Shown piece by piece: positions 17,926 through 27,400 of a stretch of DNA of 64,000 bases. Numbering within the stretch: position 1 is the stretch's first letter; each line of letters starts with the position of its first letter. The translations under genes were made by a program, and so were the position numbers. The notes under the pieces were generated by a model. It had not been told where the DNA came from and made no database searches. It saw only the letters and a program-made list of their open reading frames with translations. This stretch comes from Pseudomonas sp. B21-056 (GTDB lineage: Bacteria > Pseudomonadota > Gammaproteobacteria > Pseudomonadales > Pseudomonadaceae): the NCBI RefSeq assembly GCF_026016325.1, contig NZ_CP087203.1:2170001-2234000 (forward strand). The letters run 5' to 3'.

Positions 17926-18295
17926 TCCATGGCTTGAGCTGTTTCATGCGGGAAGGATGAAGGTAAAAGTCAGAACGTGAACGCGAGGGCGGTAGGCCGC
18001 CAGGAACGACACGGCCCCATATTCGGTAGCCTTCGCAGGTTCTGGCAAGGGTGAGAAAAATCAATTGCGGTGACCTGTTTGGGCACCCAGGGGCCAACGC
18101 GGCGCGGCGTCAGATCACCAATAGACAAGTTGAACGGGTCAACGCCCGCAAGTGCCCGGATCGGTCAATCACAACGATGTCCTTGGGCATGGGCCAACTT
18201 CATTTTGAATTCTAGGATGCGTCACAGGTAGCCCGTCAGGCCGGCAACCTCCCTGTGCACTTCTCTAATAAGAACAAGATCGAAGGAGACACCCT
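17926..18295. other. 370-base intergenic region between racemase and MFS genes
   Basis: Divergent promoter region for the racemase gene and the MFS-nitroreductase-porin group. No supported coding frame. It contains a short GGCGG/CCGCC hairpin near 17985-17997 and several GGTCA/TGACC half-sites (near 18075, 18130 and 18165), but no operator I can name. The AAGGAG ribosome site for the MFS gene lies at its right edge. Confidence 0.5.
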
Positions 18296-19639
18296 ATGCA
18301 ATCGGTAAATGTATATGCGCTCACGGGCGACTCGAAGTTCAATCGCTTCCATGGGCTTATCCTGTTCTGGTGCGTGCTCATTCTGATTATCGACGGGTAT
18401 GACCTCGCCGTTGTGGGCGCCGCGCTGCCCGCCATCATGACTGACATGAACATTGATCCGACCAGTGCGGGTGTCATGGCCGGCTCCGCGCTGTTTGGAA
18501 CCATGCTCGGTGCAATCTTTCTCGGGACGTTGGCAGACCGGATCGGCCGGCCGAGGATGGTCGCCATCTGCGTGGCGCTGTTCAGTCTTTTCACCGCTGC
18601 GGCGGGCCTCACGAGCGATCCGATCAGCTTCAGCATCGCGCGGTTTATCGCCGGTCTTGGTATTGGCGGCGTCCTGCCGATCTGTACCGCTCAAATGGGC
18701 GAGTTCTCTCCCATCAAGCTGCGTACCCGCATGGTAACGCTGGTGTTCGCAGGCTATTCGGTCGGGGGGATTCTGGTGGCCCTGACCGCTAAACAACTCA
18801 TCGAAAGCCATGGCTGGCAGTCGGTTTTTTATGTGGCGGGTCTACCGGTGTTCCTGATCCCGTTCATTTTGAAGACCATGCCCGAGTCCATCGGGAACCT
18901 GCTCAAGAAGGGGCGCCAGGACGAGCTGCGTGTCATCGCCCGGAAAATTGATCCGAGCCTGGTGATCAGCGATGAAGCGCTGATGACCGGCCATGCAGAC
19001 GTATTGGACAAGCAGCAAGCGCCGGTTCGAAACCTGTTCCGGGACGGACGTGGGTTCAGCACGGTAATGATCTGGGCTGCGTTCATGACGGGCTTGTTCA
19101 TGGTGTACGCACTCAACTCCTGGCTCACCAAGTTGATGGCCATGGCTGGGTTCAGCCTGGGGTCGGCGCTGAACTTTGTCATCGTCTTCAACGTGGGGGC
19201 GATTGTTGGCGCGCTCGGGGGCGGTTGGCTCAGCGACAAGCTGAATATCAAGCATGTACTGGTCGCGTTTTATCTGATCGGCGCAATCGCGCTGACGGTG
19301 TTGGGGTACACACGGTCCACCAGCTTGTTATTTGCAGTCGTGTTCATCGTCGGTGCATCAACCCTGGGTACGCAGCTTCTGGCGTATGCCTATGCCGGCG
19401 ATTTCTACCCCTCGACCATTCGCTCGACCGGCGTTGGTTTCGCCTCCGGAGTCGGTCGGGTCGGCGCTATCGTCGCGCCGATTCTCATCGGTTGGCTGGT
19501 GTCGATCAAATTGCCCCTCGAACAAAACTTCATGGCGATCAGCCTGGCCGGTCTCATTGGCGCGGCCGCCGTTTCCCTGATCAATCAGACCCGCGCCGAT
19601 TCGACCCGCGTGCGAAAAGCCGCTGCGCTGCCGGGCTGA
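18296..19639 (+). CDS. MFS transporter, aromatic acid:H+ symporter (AAHS) type
   Basis: A 447-residue, 12-helix inner-membrane permease. The AAHS signature is near the N-terminus (DGYDLAVVGAALPAIMTDM), followed by the MFS loop motif GTLADRIGRPRMV at about 78-90. A second copy (GGWLSDKLNIKHVL) follows the large central loop. Relatives such as PcaK, BenK and MhpT import benzoates, hydroxybenzoates or phenylpropionates. The start has a strong AAGGAG site 8 bases upstream. It probably leads an operon with the nitroreductase and porin genes (gaps 55 and 78 bases). Confidence 0.9.
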   Translation: MQSVNVYALTGDSKFNRFHGLILFWCVLILIIDGYDLAVVGAALPAIMTDMNIDPTSAGVMAGSALFGTMLGAIFLGTLADRIGRPRMVAICVALFSLFTAAAGLTSDPISFSIARFIAGLGIGGVLPICTAQMGEFSPIKLRTRMVTLVFAGYSVGGILVALTAKQLIESHGWQSVFYVAGLPVFLIPFILKTMPESIGNLLKKGRQDELRVIARKIDPSLVISDEALMTGHADVLDKQQAPVRNLFRDGRGFSTVMIWAAFMTGLFMVYALNSWLTKLMAMAGFSLGSALNFVIVFNVGAIVGALGGGWLSDKLNIKHVLVAFYLIGAIALTVLGYTRSTSLLFAVVFIVGASTLGTQLLAYAYAGDFYPSTIRSTGVGFASGVGRVGAIVAPILIGWLVSIKLPLEQNFMAISLAGLIGAAAVSLINQTRADSTRVRKAAALPG

Positions 19640-19694
19640 CTTCACGGTTGAAACGCCTGAGTTCTACTGAATTCGTCACCCATGGGACAAGAGC

Positions 19695-20423
19695 ATGAAC
19701 CGCGTAGCACAACCTCCACTCTCGCCCGAACTGCTGAGCCGAACAGTGGATTGGGCGATCACCACACGTCGCAGCATGAGGGCGTATTTGCCGACTCCGG
19801 TGCCCCATGAAGAAGTTGAAGCAATCCTCGACATTGCTCGCTTCTGCGCCACCGGCGTGAACATGCAGCCGTGGCGGGTTCATGTGGTGACGGGGGAGGT
19901 CAAGGATCGGCTGTCCCGGGCAATTACCCAGCTTGACGACGATCCGGCGTTGAGCCTTCGCCTTGAAGACGCCTACGAGTATTACCCGCGCCAATGGGTC
20001 ACGCCTTACATCGACAGAAGGAGGCAAGTGGGTTGGGAGCTGTACGGTTTGTTAGGGATCGAAAAGGGCGACAAGCAGCGCATGCATCAGCAGCACGGGC
20101 GTAATTATCGATTCTTCGATGCGCCGGTTGGCCTGTTGTTCACGATCGATCGAGTGCTGCAGAAAGGCAGCTTGCTCGATTATGGAATGTTCCTGCAGAG
20201 CGTGATGATCGCGGCGCGTGGCAGGGGGCTGCATACCTGTCCCCAGGCCGCCTTTCTGAAGTATCACCAGGTGATTGCCGAGTTACTCGCCATCCCGTCC
20301 GACCAGATGCTGGTGTGCGGAATGAGCCTTGGCTATGCAGACGAGGCCAGCATCGAGAACAGCCTGGTGACTGGTCGAGAACCGGTGAGTTCGTTCGCCA
20401 CGTTCCATCACCGTCTCGCTTAG
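19695..20423 (+). CDS. Nitroreductase-family flavoprotein
   Basis: A 242-residue FMN-dependent oxidoreductase. The flavin-binding start TTRRSMRAYLPTPVPHEEV and the downstream ATGVNMQPWRVHVVTG are the standard nitroreductase-fold motifs. The C-terminal LAIPSDQMLVCGMSLGYAD is also typical. Members reduce nitroaromatics, quinones or dehalogenate phenols. Between an aromatic-acid permease and a porin, a role on an imported aromatic (for example a nitro- or halobenzoate) is plausible but not shown. The ribosome site is modest (GGGAC). Confidence 0.88.
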   Translation: MNRVAQPPLSPELLSRTVDWAITTRRSMRAYLPTPVPHEEVEAILDIARFCATGVNMQPWRVHVVTGEVKDRLSRAITQLDDDPALSLRLEDAYEYYPRQWVTPYIDRRRQVGWELYGLLGIEKGDKQRMHQQHGRNYRFFDAPVGLLFTIDRVLQKGSLLDYGMFLQSVMIAARGRGLHTCPQAAFLKYHQVIAELLAIPSDQMLVCGMSLGYADEASIENSLVTGREPVSSFATFHHRLA

Positions 20424-20501
20424 CCCGGATATGACAAACACTGCCTGAAACTCTCAGGTGGTAGGTCTTCATGCAGACAACAAAAATAAAAGGTGCTTGT
20501 G

Positions 20502-21764
20502 ATGCCGATAACGTTCAAACAATTGGTCGTGGCTGTTGGGGTATGTTCTGCGATGTCCAGCGCGTCAGCTGACCTGCTCAGCGACTCGAAGGGGAGCTTG
20601 GAGTTTCGTAACTTTTATTACAATCGCGATTATAGAAATGAAGGCGCCAGCCAGTCCAAGCGCGATGAGTGGGCCCAGGGCTTCATTCTCAATCTTCAAT
20701 CAGGATTTACCGAAGGCAAGGTTGGCTTCGGTGTCGATGCCCTCGGATTGCTGGGCGTGAAGTTGGATTCCAGTTCGGATCGCACCGGTTCAGGACTGCT
20801 CGCGTATGACTCGCAACGCAATGTAGAAGACGAGTACGCGAAAATGACGCTTACCGCCAAGGCACGGCTAGGTCGAAGCGAGCTCAAGATCGGTGGACTC
20901 AGCCCTCTGATGCCCATGCTGTGGAGCAATAACAGTCGGCTGCTGCCTCAAGTCTTCAGAGGGGGAATGCTGGTTTCCAATGACCTGGATCCCGTCACGA
21001 TCACGGCCATCCGGGTGAATGCGGTAAAGCAACGAAACTCCACCGACTTCGAATCCCTGACGACCACGGGTTATCGCGCGGTTGAAGCCGATCATTACAA
21101 CTATCTCGCCCTTGACTACAAAGCGTTGCCGACACTGACGCTGAGCTTGCATACCGCTGAGCTTGAAAACCTGTACCGCTCGAACTACTACGGCTTCAAG
21201 CTTAACCAACCGCTGTCGGTCGGCACACTGATCACCGATATCCGCCTGTTTGATGCCAGGGGAACAGGCGATAAAGCACTCGGCGAGGTCGACAACCGCA
21301 CGCTGAGCAGTTACTTCGCCTACAGCCTCAAGGGACACACCCTGGGGGGCGGGTATCAGAAGGCTTGGGGCGATACGCCGTTCGCCTTCGTCAATGGCAC
21401 GGATACCTATCTGTTCGCCGAATCCCTGGCAAGTACCTTCACGGCGCCAAACGAACGCATCTGGTTTGCCCGATATGATTTCGACTTCGCCACAATCGGT
21501 GTGCCGGGGCTGACATTGGGCGTCAAGTATGTGAGCGGTGAAGATGTCGACCCCACCTTGCTTGGTGGAGCACGCGCGGCGGCGTTACGGGCAGAGGGGC
21601 GTGAAGGCCAGGAGTGGGAGCGGGTGACCGATATGACTTACGCTGTCCAGAGTGGACCCGCGAAAGGGATGTCGGTGCAATGGCGTAACTCGACCAATCG
21701 GTCGACTTACGCTGACAGCGTGAACGAGAACCGATTCATTGTTCGCTATACCGTCAACTTTTAG
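20502..21764 (+). CDS. OprD-family outer-membrane porin
   Basis: A 420-residue outer-membrane channel of the OprD family, whose members admit amino acids or aromatic carboxylates (OpdK/BenF subfamily). A signal peptide of about 23 residues ends ASA before [20 protein letters not shown], the usual mature OprD start. The C-terminus ends in Phe ([10 protein letters not shown]), as needed for outer-membrane assembly. I chose the ATG at 20502, with AAAGG about 9 bases upstream, rather than the GTG at 20493. Being third in line after a permease and a nitroreductase suggests it admits the same substrate. Confidence 0.92.
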   Translation: MPITFKQLVVAVGVCSAMSSASADLLSDSKGSLEFRNFYYNRDYRNEGASQSKRDEWAQGFILNLQSGFTEGKVGFGVDALGLLGVKLDSSSDRTGSGLLAYDSQRNVEDEYAKMTLTAKARLGRSELKIGGLSPLMPMLWSNNSRLLPQVFRGGMLVSNDLDPVTITAIRVNAVKQRNSTDFESLTTTGYRAVEADHYNYLALDYKALPTLTLSLHTAELENLYRSNYYGFKLNQPLSVGTLITDIRLFDARGTGDKALGEVDNRTLSSYFAYSLKGHTLGGGYQKAWGDTPFAFVNGTDTYLFAESLASTFTAPNERIWFARYDFDFATIGVPGLTLGVKYVSGEDVDPTLLGGARAAALRAEGREGQEWERVTDMTYAVQSGPAKGMSVQWRNSTNRSTYADSVNENRFIVRYTVNF

Positions 21765-21863
21765 AAGGTCAGCGCTCGTTTGACTGAAGGTGGCCTGAGC
21801 GAGGTGGGATAGTCGCGATAAGCTTGACCTTTGAGCCGTCCCTGGCTCTTCAGGCAACCTTGC

Positions 21864-23807
21864 TTAGAACTTGAAGCGTCCGACCAGGCCCCTCAGTTGA
21901 CCGGAAATATCCGTCAGGCGGCCCGAACCGGTCTGCGCCGAGTGAGCGAACTCTTCAACCAATTGCGCATCGGCATGGATCTGCGCGATGTGCCGGTTGA
22001 TGTCTTCGGCCACCTGGTGCTGTTCTTCGGCTGCGGTGGCGATCTGAGTGTTCTGGTCGCGGATCGAGTCCACCGAGTTGCGGATCTTGTCGAAGCTGTC
22101 GCGGGCCTGCTGGATGCGTTCCACGCTGGTCTGCGACACCTGCAGGCTGCTCTGCATCTGCTGGGTCACTTCCTGGGTGCGGCGGGCGAGGTTGCCGAGC
22201 AGGCTGTCGATCTCGCCGGTGGAGTCGGCGGTACGTCGTGCCAGGGCCCGCACTTCATCGGCCACCACAGCGAACCCGCGACCCTGATCGCCGGCGCGCG
22301 CTGCTTCGATGGCGGCGTTGAGGGCCAACAGGTTGGTCTGCTCGGCAATCGAGCGGATGGTATCGAGGATGGTGTTGATGTTCTTGCTGTCCTGTTCAAG
22401 GGCCTGCATGGTCTGGGTCGACTGTTGCAGGTCTTCGCTCAGTTTCAGCACGCTGCCGGTGGCCTCGCCGATGTGGTGCTGGCCGTCGTGCACGTCACGG
22501 TAGCCGGTGTCCGCGCTGGAGGCGGCCTGGCTGCAGGAACGGGCCACTTCGTTGGCGGTCGCGACCATTTCGTTGAAGGCGGTACTGACCAGTTCCACCG
22601 CCTGGCGCTGGCGGCCGGCGGCTTCGTTCATGTTGGTGGCAACTTCGCTGGTGTCGGCCGCGGCACTTTGCAGGTCGGAGGAGGCGCTGCCGATTCGTTG
22701 CACCAACTGCGCAATCATGCCCAGGAACTGGTTGAACCAGCTTGCCAGGGTGGCTGTTTCGTCCTTGCCTTGTACCGAGAGTTGACGGGTGAGGTCGCCT
22801 TCACCTTCGGCGATTTCCTGCAAGCCATTGGCAACGCCGCGAATCGGTCGCACGATGACACTGGCGAAGCTGGCGCCGACCACGGCGAAGATCACCGCCA
22901 GCACAGCAGCGATAATGGCGATCAACCAGGTCAGGCTGGAGGCCCCGGCCATGACTTCGTCGCTTTTGATCAGGCCGATGAAGCGCCAGCCCAGGGTCTT
23001 GGAGGTCACGATGTTGACCATGTAGGTCACGCCGTCGATCTCGACCTGGGTCATGCCATCGCTGCTCTTGGCCAGCGCGGCATAGTTGGGGCCGAGGTCG
23101 GCGAGGGGCTTGAAGTTGTGCTTGGCATCGCTGGCGTCGACCAGGACGTTGCCGTTCCCCTCGATCAGCATCAGGTAGCCGCTTTCGCCCAGTTTGAGCT
23201 GTTTGACCAGGGCGGTCAGTTGATTGAGCGACACGTCCAGGCCGACCACGCCGATAATCTTGCCGCTGGCGTCGGTGACGGTATGTACGGTGCAGATCAG
23301 CGTCACGTCATCCGGTGCCCAGTAATAGGCGTCTGTACGGCCGATGGTACCCGGTGAGGCCATGGCGGTCTTGTACCAGGGGCGCACACGCGGATCGTAG
23401 TTCGACAGCTTGGTGTCGTCGGGCCAGCTGGCGTAGCCGCCGTCAGTCTGCGCCACGGATAGATAGGCCGTGGTCGGATGGGTCTTGGCAAAGCCGTCAA
23501 AAATAGCCAACAACTGCTGATTGATTTCAGGCAGGGGAATGGTTGCCGCGTCGGCGCCGGAGTAATTCTTCAAGCCTTTGGCCGCAATGATCCGTGGATC
23601 CTTGGCGAACTGTTCGACGTTCTGGCTGATGCCATCGAAGAACGTCTTCATGCCATTGTCGATCTGGCGGATTTCACGGCCGCTGCTGTCGAGGAAGTTG
23701 GCTTTTGCCGCATCGCGCAGGTTCAGTACGACGAGCACCGCCACCAGGATGACCGGAAGGCAGGCGATGGTCGCGAACGCCCATGTCAGCTTCTGTTTGA
23801 TATTCAT
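21864..23807 (-). CDS. Methyl-accepting chemotaxis protein with dCache sensor
   Basis: A 647-residue transmembrane chemoreceptor: TM1 at about 8-28, periplasmic dCache domain at about 35-275, TM2 at about 285-308, HAMP at about 310-362, then a long signalling coiled coil with the hairpin tip [20 protein letters not shown]. The sensor holds [14 protein letters not shown] and, further on, [12 protein letters not shown], resembling the Tyr/Arg/Trp-Tyr/Asp pattern of amino-acid-binding dCache receptors such as PctA. There is no C-terminal CheR-binding pentapeptide. It is divergent from a GlxA-like regulator and likely monocistronic. Confidence 0.93.
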   Translation of the reverse strand: MNIKQKLTWAFATIACLPVILVAVLVVLNLRDAAKANFLDSSGREIRQIDNGMKTFFDGISQNVEQFAKDPRIIAAKGLKNYSGADAATIPLPEINQQLLAIFDGFAKTHPTTAYLSVAQTDGGYASWPDDTKLSNYDPRVRPWYKTAMASPGTIGRTDAYYWAPDDVTLICTVHTVTDASGKIIGVVGLDVSLNQLTALVKQLKLGESGYLMLIEGNGNVLVDASDAKHNFKPLADLGPNYAALAKSSDGMTQVEIDGVTYMVNIVTSKTLGWRFIGLIKSDEVMAGASSLTWLIAIIAAVLAVIFAVVGASFASVIVRPIRGVANGLQEIAEGEGDLTRQLSVQGKDETATLASWFNQFLGMIAQLVQRIGSASSDLQSAAADTSEVATNMNEAAGRQRQAVELVSTAFNEMVATANEVARSCSQAASSADTGYRDVHDGQHHIGEATGSVLKLSEDLQQSTQTMQALEQDSKNINTILDTIRSIAEQTNLLALNAAIEAARAGDQGRGFAVVADEVRALARRTADSTGEIDSLLGNLARRTQEVTQQMQSSLQVSQTSVERIQQARDSFDKIRNSVDSIRDQNTQIATAAEEQHQVAEDINRHIAQIHADAQLVEEFAHSAQTGSGRLTDISGQLRGLVGRFKF

Positions 23808-23889
23808 GACTTCTCCCGCAGGTATTTATAGGTGTTGGATCGGCGGAAACAATGGCTGTGCGCGTTGCGAGTGCTGAAGGAAAGCGCCC

Positions 23890-25095
23890 ATGTCTACTTC
23901 CAGTCTATCGACTAAAGGCGTACAGACTTTAGAGCGGCAGCTGTTTAAAGAGGCGTCGATTGCAGTCCGCGTCGCTAATCCACACGATAGCGACGTTCCC
24001 CATACCATGGCCCCTTGCCCGAGATGCGAGAGTGACGCCAGTCTGATCGTCTTCAGGAAAGGCCCTATGCCAAGCGCATTCGAGAGCGTACTTAAAAACA
24101 AGAACATGGCTTATCGGCCACTCGGCTCGCCGGGGGTTGATCAGGCGCCGACCCGTGTCGCGCTCGTGTTGATGGACAATTTCTCGATGATGTCCTTCAC
24201 CGGTGCGGTGGACGCCCTGGTGACGGCCAACCTGATGTGCGACATGCCCCTCTACGAAATTCTGACGGTAGGGGTTTCGGGGAGCCAGGTGACGAGCGAC
24301 CTGGGGATTGTCATTTCCACCGACATCGAACTGGCGCAACTGTCGGATAACCAGGACGTTCTCATCGTCGCCGGCGGTTTTCGCGTGAAGTTGCAAGGGG
24401 TTCCCCTGCTGCGGCGCAAACTGCGCGCCAATGGGGCATCGGGGGCGATACTGGGAGGGCTGTGGAATGGGGTTTTCTTTGTCGCCGATGCGAGTTTGCT
24501 GGATGGTTTCGAATGCGCCGTCCACCCGGAAAGTCGCGCGATGATGGTGGAGGTTTTCCCCCATGTGAAGGTGTCGAGCCGGGCCTATGTGGTTGATCGG
24601 GGTCGGGTCAGTTGTGCCGGTGCGAACAGTTCGCTGCGAATGATGCTCCAGTTGATCCGCCAGACGGGAGGGGAGGCCCTGGTAGGCGCCATCGAGGAGA
24701 TTCTGCGGTGTGACGAATCAGGCGATGCGTCGGACTTGCCGCCGGTCTTCGTCGAGACGGACCCGAGGCTGCCGGAAAGCCTCAAGCTGGCGTTGGAGTT
24801 GATGTGGCAGAACATCGAAGAGCCGTTGACCATCGATGAACTGGCGGCCTGCGTCAAGATTTCCAAGCGCCAGCTGGAGCGGCGTTTCTGCAGCTTTCTC
24901 GGGGCGACCCCGACGCGTTACTACCTGGAGTTGCGCCTGACCCGGGCACGCCAGCTCATCCAGCAGACCAATCGGTCGATGACAGAGGTCGCCGTGGCGA
25001 CGGGGTTCGTCAGCTCCCCGCATTTTCAGCGACGTTTCCGGGATTTTTTCGGCGTTCCCCCTGGCAGTTATCGTTCGACGTTTGGGCGCAAGTAA
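23890..25095 (+). CDS. GlxA-family regulator (DJ-1/PfpI-like domain + AraC HTH)
   Basis: A 401-residue regulator. Residues about 88-265 are a class I amidotransferase-like domain (RVALVLMDNFSMMSFTGAVDAL). The usual Cys elbow is replaced (GAILGGLWNG), so it is non-enzymatic, as in ArgR/GbdR/CdhR. An AraC double HTH follows (about 300-398). Relatives control arginine, carnitine or glycine-betaine use. The start at 23890 has AAGGA, but an ATG at 24067 also has a ribosome site (GGAAAGG). If 23890 is used, the first 60 residues form an odd extension with a CPRC motif. Confidence 0.88.
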   Translation: MSTSSLSTKGVQTLERQLFKEASIAVRVANPHDSDVPHTMAPCPRCESDASLIVFRKGPMPSAFESVLKNKNMAYRPLGSPGVDQAPTRVALVLMDNFSMMSFTGAVDALVTANLMCDMPLYEILTVGVSGSQVTSDLGIVISTDIELAQLSDNQDVLIVAGGFRVKLQGVPLLRRKLRANGASGAILGGLWNGVFFVADASLLDGFECAVHPESRAMMVEVFPHVKVSSRAYVVDRGRVSCAGANSSLRMMLQLIRQTGGEALVGAIEEILRCDESGDASDLPPVFVETDPRLPESLKLALELMWQNIEEPLTIDELAACVKISKRQLERRFCSFLGATPTRYYLELRLTRARQLIQQTNRSMTEVAVATGFVSSPHFQRRFRDFFGVPPGSYRSTFGRK

Positions 25096-25140
25096 ACGTC
25101 GGGGGAGCGTCACGGCCGGACGCTTTTCTGCATTGTTGAA

Positions 25141-25176
25141 ACCGGGCTCCCATTCGTGGGGGAACGTGAGCCCGGT
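25141..25176. terminator. Hairpin between convergent genes
   Basis: A perfect 9-base inverted repeat (ACCGGGCTC / GAGCCCGGT) lies between the ends of the GlxA-like regulator and a small membrane protein gene. No T-run follows, so termination is possible but weakly supported. Confidence 0.4.
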
Positions 25177-25183
25177 CTTGCAC

Positions 25184-25390
25184 TCAGGACTTGCGCGTTT
25201 TCTGGACTATGTACAAGACAATGCAACCGGTAGCGCACAGCCAGATAATCGAACCGGCGGAAGCGACTATCAATGAGAGGTCGGAGTCGTACTCGATCAT
25301 GTCGGGAACTGCGTAGGCAAACCAAAGCAGCGTGACAAGAACGAAAGCCAACAGCGTCATCAGAAACTCGAATATCTTTTTTGCGTGCAT
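25184..25390 (-). CDS. Small two-helix membrane protein of unknown function
   Basis: A 68-residue frame with two hydrophobic segments (about 6-28 and 40-62) separated by the polar stretch DMIEYDSDLS, and a basic C-terminus (QKTRKS). A clear ribosome site (GGAAG, 6 bases upstream) precedes the ATG, which is the main reason to regard it as real. I do not recognise a family. It is flanked by a hairpin at its 3' end and a 200-base gap upstream. Confidence 0.6.
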   Translation of the reverse strand: MHAKKIFEFLMTLLAFVLVTLLWFAYAVPDMIEYDSDLSLIVASAGSIIWLCATGCIVLYIVQKTRKS

Positions 25391-25595
25391 AAGTGTCTTC
25401 CACCCGTCGGTGAGAGACGGGTACTACAGGTTATCGGTCAGGTACCTTTTTCTGTCTGCGCAGAAATAAAGGGGTTCGGCAGTGGAAGGCGAATCGCCGT
25501 CGGGCTTCGTCATCCACGATGCAGACATTCCATGTCCGAGACCTTCACTCAGCAGTGACATTCGCACGCAGGCGAAGGGTGACGCGGCGTTGGGA

Positions 25596-25997
25596 TCAGG
25601 TTCTATCGTCCGGTTGTGCTACGGCAGGCAGGTCGTCGGTTTTCGAGGCGGTCAGGGTCGTGCCGTTGCACAGTACCTTGCCCACTTCATCAGCGATGGA
25701 GCCCTCAACGATTCGCCCTTGCATCTGGTCGAACTGGGCTTTTTCCAGTCCCTCTAGGCTGTTGTACATCCCCATGTGGCGAACATTGCGATTGGCGCAA
25801 TCGAGTTCCACTTTGGTGTAACTGGTGAAATACACACCTTGCCTTTGCACGATGGCCTGAATGGCAGAGCCGCTTTCGGCAAACGAAACAAGGGAATACT
25901 CGGCGTCCGAATCATCGTAGCTGTACTGGATTTTCTGCATGTCCGCTGTCGCGTGACACGCTACGCAAAGAGCAACGAGGGCAATAACCGTTTTCAT
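25596..25997 (-). CDS. Secreted protein, possibly surface-adhesin E-like
   Basis: From the ATG at 25997 (GGAAGAAAG ribosome site) the product is 133 residues with a signal peptide MKTVIALVALCVACHATA. The mature part is about 115 residues with a YSYDDSDAEYSLVSF start and two Cys near ELDCANRNVRHMG and GKVLCNG. That layout resembles small proteins with the surface-adhesin E-like fold seen in many proteobacteria. The likeness is by pattern only. It stands alone between two other minus-strand genes. Confidence 0.65.
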   Translation of the reverse strand: MKTVIALVALCVACHATADMQKIQYSYDDSDAEYSLVSFAESGSAIQAIVQRQGVYFTSYTKVELDCANRNVRHMGMYNSLEGLEKAQFDQMQGRIVEGSIADEVGKVLCNGTTLTASKTDDLPAVAQPDDRT

Positions 25998-26332
25998 GCT
26001 TTCTTCCATGAATAAGCAGGGCCGGGGTAAATTGGTGGCCAAGTGAGATCATTTTGCTTGGCTCGTAACATTGAGTCAACATTGCAAAAGAATTCCACAA
26101 CTGACCGTCGATCGGACGGCAACAGGTTATCGGAACTTTCGGAGGTTCGCTTGAAAAGCGGAACAAATCCTACGTTACCGATCTTTCTAGATGTTGACTG
26201 TCCACGAAAGTCTTATCGGCAACGGGGATGAAAACCTGAGGCCTGATCGTCGTTGAAAGCGAGCCGGATGGCTTGATGCTTGGCGACCAGGCCTCAGGTG
26301 GGGGAGGGGCCGCAGGTTATCCTGCGGGCAAA
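25998..26332. other. 335-base gap between secreted protein and pirin genes
   Basis: Holds the promoter region of the secreted protein gene and the long stem-loop at 26234-26299. An open frame at 26043-26231 lacks a ribosome site and family features, and I regard it as chance. Confidence 0.5.
26234..26299 (-). terminator. Long stem-loop terminator candidate of the pirin gene
   Basis: A perfect 12-base inverted repeat (ACCTGAGGCCTG / CAGGCCTCAGGT) encloses 42 bases with a further small AGCC/GGCT stem. Read on the minus strand the second arm is followed by TTTT, about 34 bases after the pirin stop. Confidence 0.5.
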
Positions 26333-27055
26333 TCATGGCATTTGTGGCAGTTCCCTGGGTTGCAGATCGAACACCAGCACCTCGGCGTCCTGGCCGTTGC
26401 CCAACGTCAGCATCTGTTCCTCGCGCACTCGCACACCATCACCTTCCTGTAACGGCACACCATTGAGCTCGACGTTGCCCCGGGCCACATGCACATAAGC
26501 ATAGCGATCGGGTGCCAACGTCAGGGTGGCGCTTTCGCTGCCATCGAACAGGCCTGCGTAGACCCGTGCGTCCTGGCGCACCTCAAGGGAGCCGTCGGCG
26601 CCGTCCGGGGAGATGATCAATTGCAGGCGACCGCGTTTCTGCCCGGCGCTGAAATGCTCCTGTTGGTAGCGTGGCTTGGCGCCGCTGACGTTGGGCACGA
26701 TCCAGATTTGCAGAAAGTGCACCAACTCGTCCGCGCTGTGGTTGAACTCACTGTGGGCCACGCCGCTGCCGGCGCTCATCAGTTGTACATCGCCCGGACG
26801 AATGACCGAACCCGTGCCCAGGGTGTCCTTGTGTTCCAGCGCGCCTTCGAGCACATAGGAAAAAATCTCCATGTCCCGGTGGGGGTGCTGGCCGAAACCC
26901 TTGGCGGCGGCGACACGGTCATCGTTGATGACCAGCAGGTCGGAGAAGCCTTGTTGATTGAGGTCACGGTAGTTGGCGAAGGAAAAGGTATGGAACGAGG
27001 TCAGCCAGCCGTGACGGGCGATACCGCGGTCCGCAGCTTTGCGAAGGGTCAGCAT
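26333..27055 (-). CDS. Pirin-family protein (YhhW-like, quercetinase fold)
   Basis: A 240-residue bicupin. The metal ligands of E. coli YhhW are all present at the same numbers: His57 and His59 in GQHPHRDMEIFSYVLEG, His101 and Glu103 in GVAHSE. YhhW-type pirins have quercetin 2,3-dioxygenase activity in vitro; their cellular role is uncertain. The second cupin half (about 140-235) is complete. It is divergent from a GlxA-like regulator across 345 bases containing a REP pair. Confidence 0.93.
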   Translation of the reverse strand: MLTLRKAADRGIARHGWLTSFHTFSFANYRDLNQQGFSDLLVINDDRVAAAKGFGQHPHRDMEIFSYVLEGALEHKDTLGTGSVIRPGDVQLMSAGSGVAHSEFNHSADELVHFLQIWIVPNVSGAKPRYQQEHFSAGQKRGRLQLIISPDGADGSLEVRQDARVYAGLFDGSESATLTLAPDRYAYVHVARGNVELNGVPLQEGDGVRVREEQMLTLGNGQDAEVLVFDLQPRELPQMP

Positions 27056-27249
27056 GGTAATTCTCCTGGTTCAGTGGGCGGCGGCTTGGGCCGTTCGCCG
27101 GGTACAGAAGAAGATTAATGGTTATCGGAACACTCAATAAGTAGGTGGAAAACGAAAGACTGTCACCTATGAGTGGACAATAAACGAGACCTACCGGCTC
27201 GCTCATCCCGTTGCCATAATGTCGAAGTTGCGCCTGAGGCCACATCGGA

Positions 27250-27341
27250 CCCTGTGGGAGCCTGCTCGCGATAGCGGTGGGTCAGCTTGCCGGAATGTTG
27301 AGTGTACCCACGCCATCGCGAGCAGGCTCGCTCCCACAGGG
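27250..27341. repeat. REP pair, family A (GTGGGAGC..GCTCGCGA)
   Basis: Two inverted REP copies flank a spacer of about 40 bases. The left arm reads TGTGGGAGCCTGCTCGCGA and lacks the four bases CGAG present in the right arm and in all other copies here. It fills the gap between the pirin and GlxA-like genes (27056-27400), where I see no gene. The shared promoter of the two genes must lie around it. Confidence 0.9.
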
Positions 27342-27400
27342 CTCATCAGGCGGGCTCGAAATTTTGTTGCGTTCCTCTGGATTTTTTGGCGTTTTAACTG

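Noticed and set aside
21831..23357. 508-codon plus-strand frame opposite the chemoreceptor gene
   Set aside because: The minus-strand chemoreceptor has all its family motifs; the antisense frame has none.
25110..25403. 97-codon minus-strand frame overlapping the small membrane protein
   Set aside because: Arg/Ser-rich with no hydrophobic pattern; the alternative 68-codon frame has a better ribosome site and two clear membrane helices.
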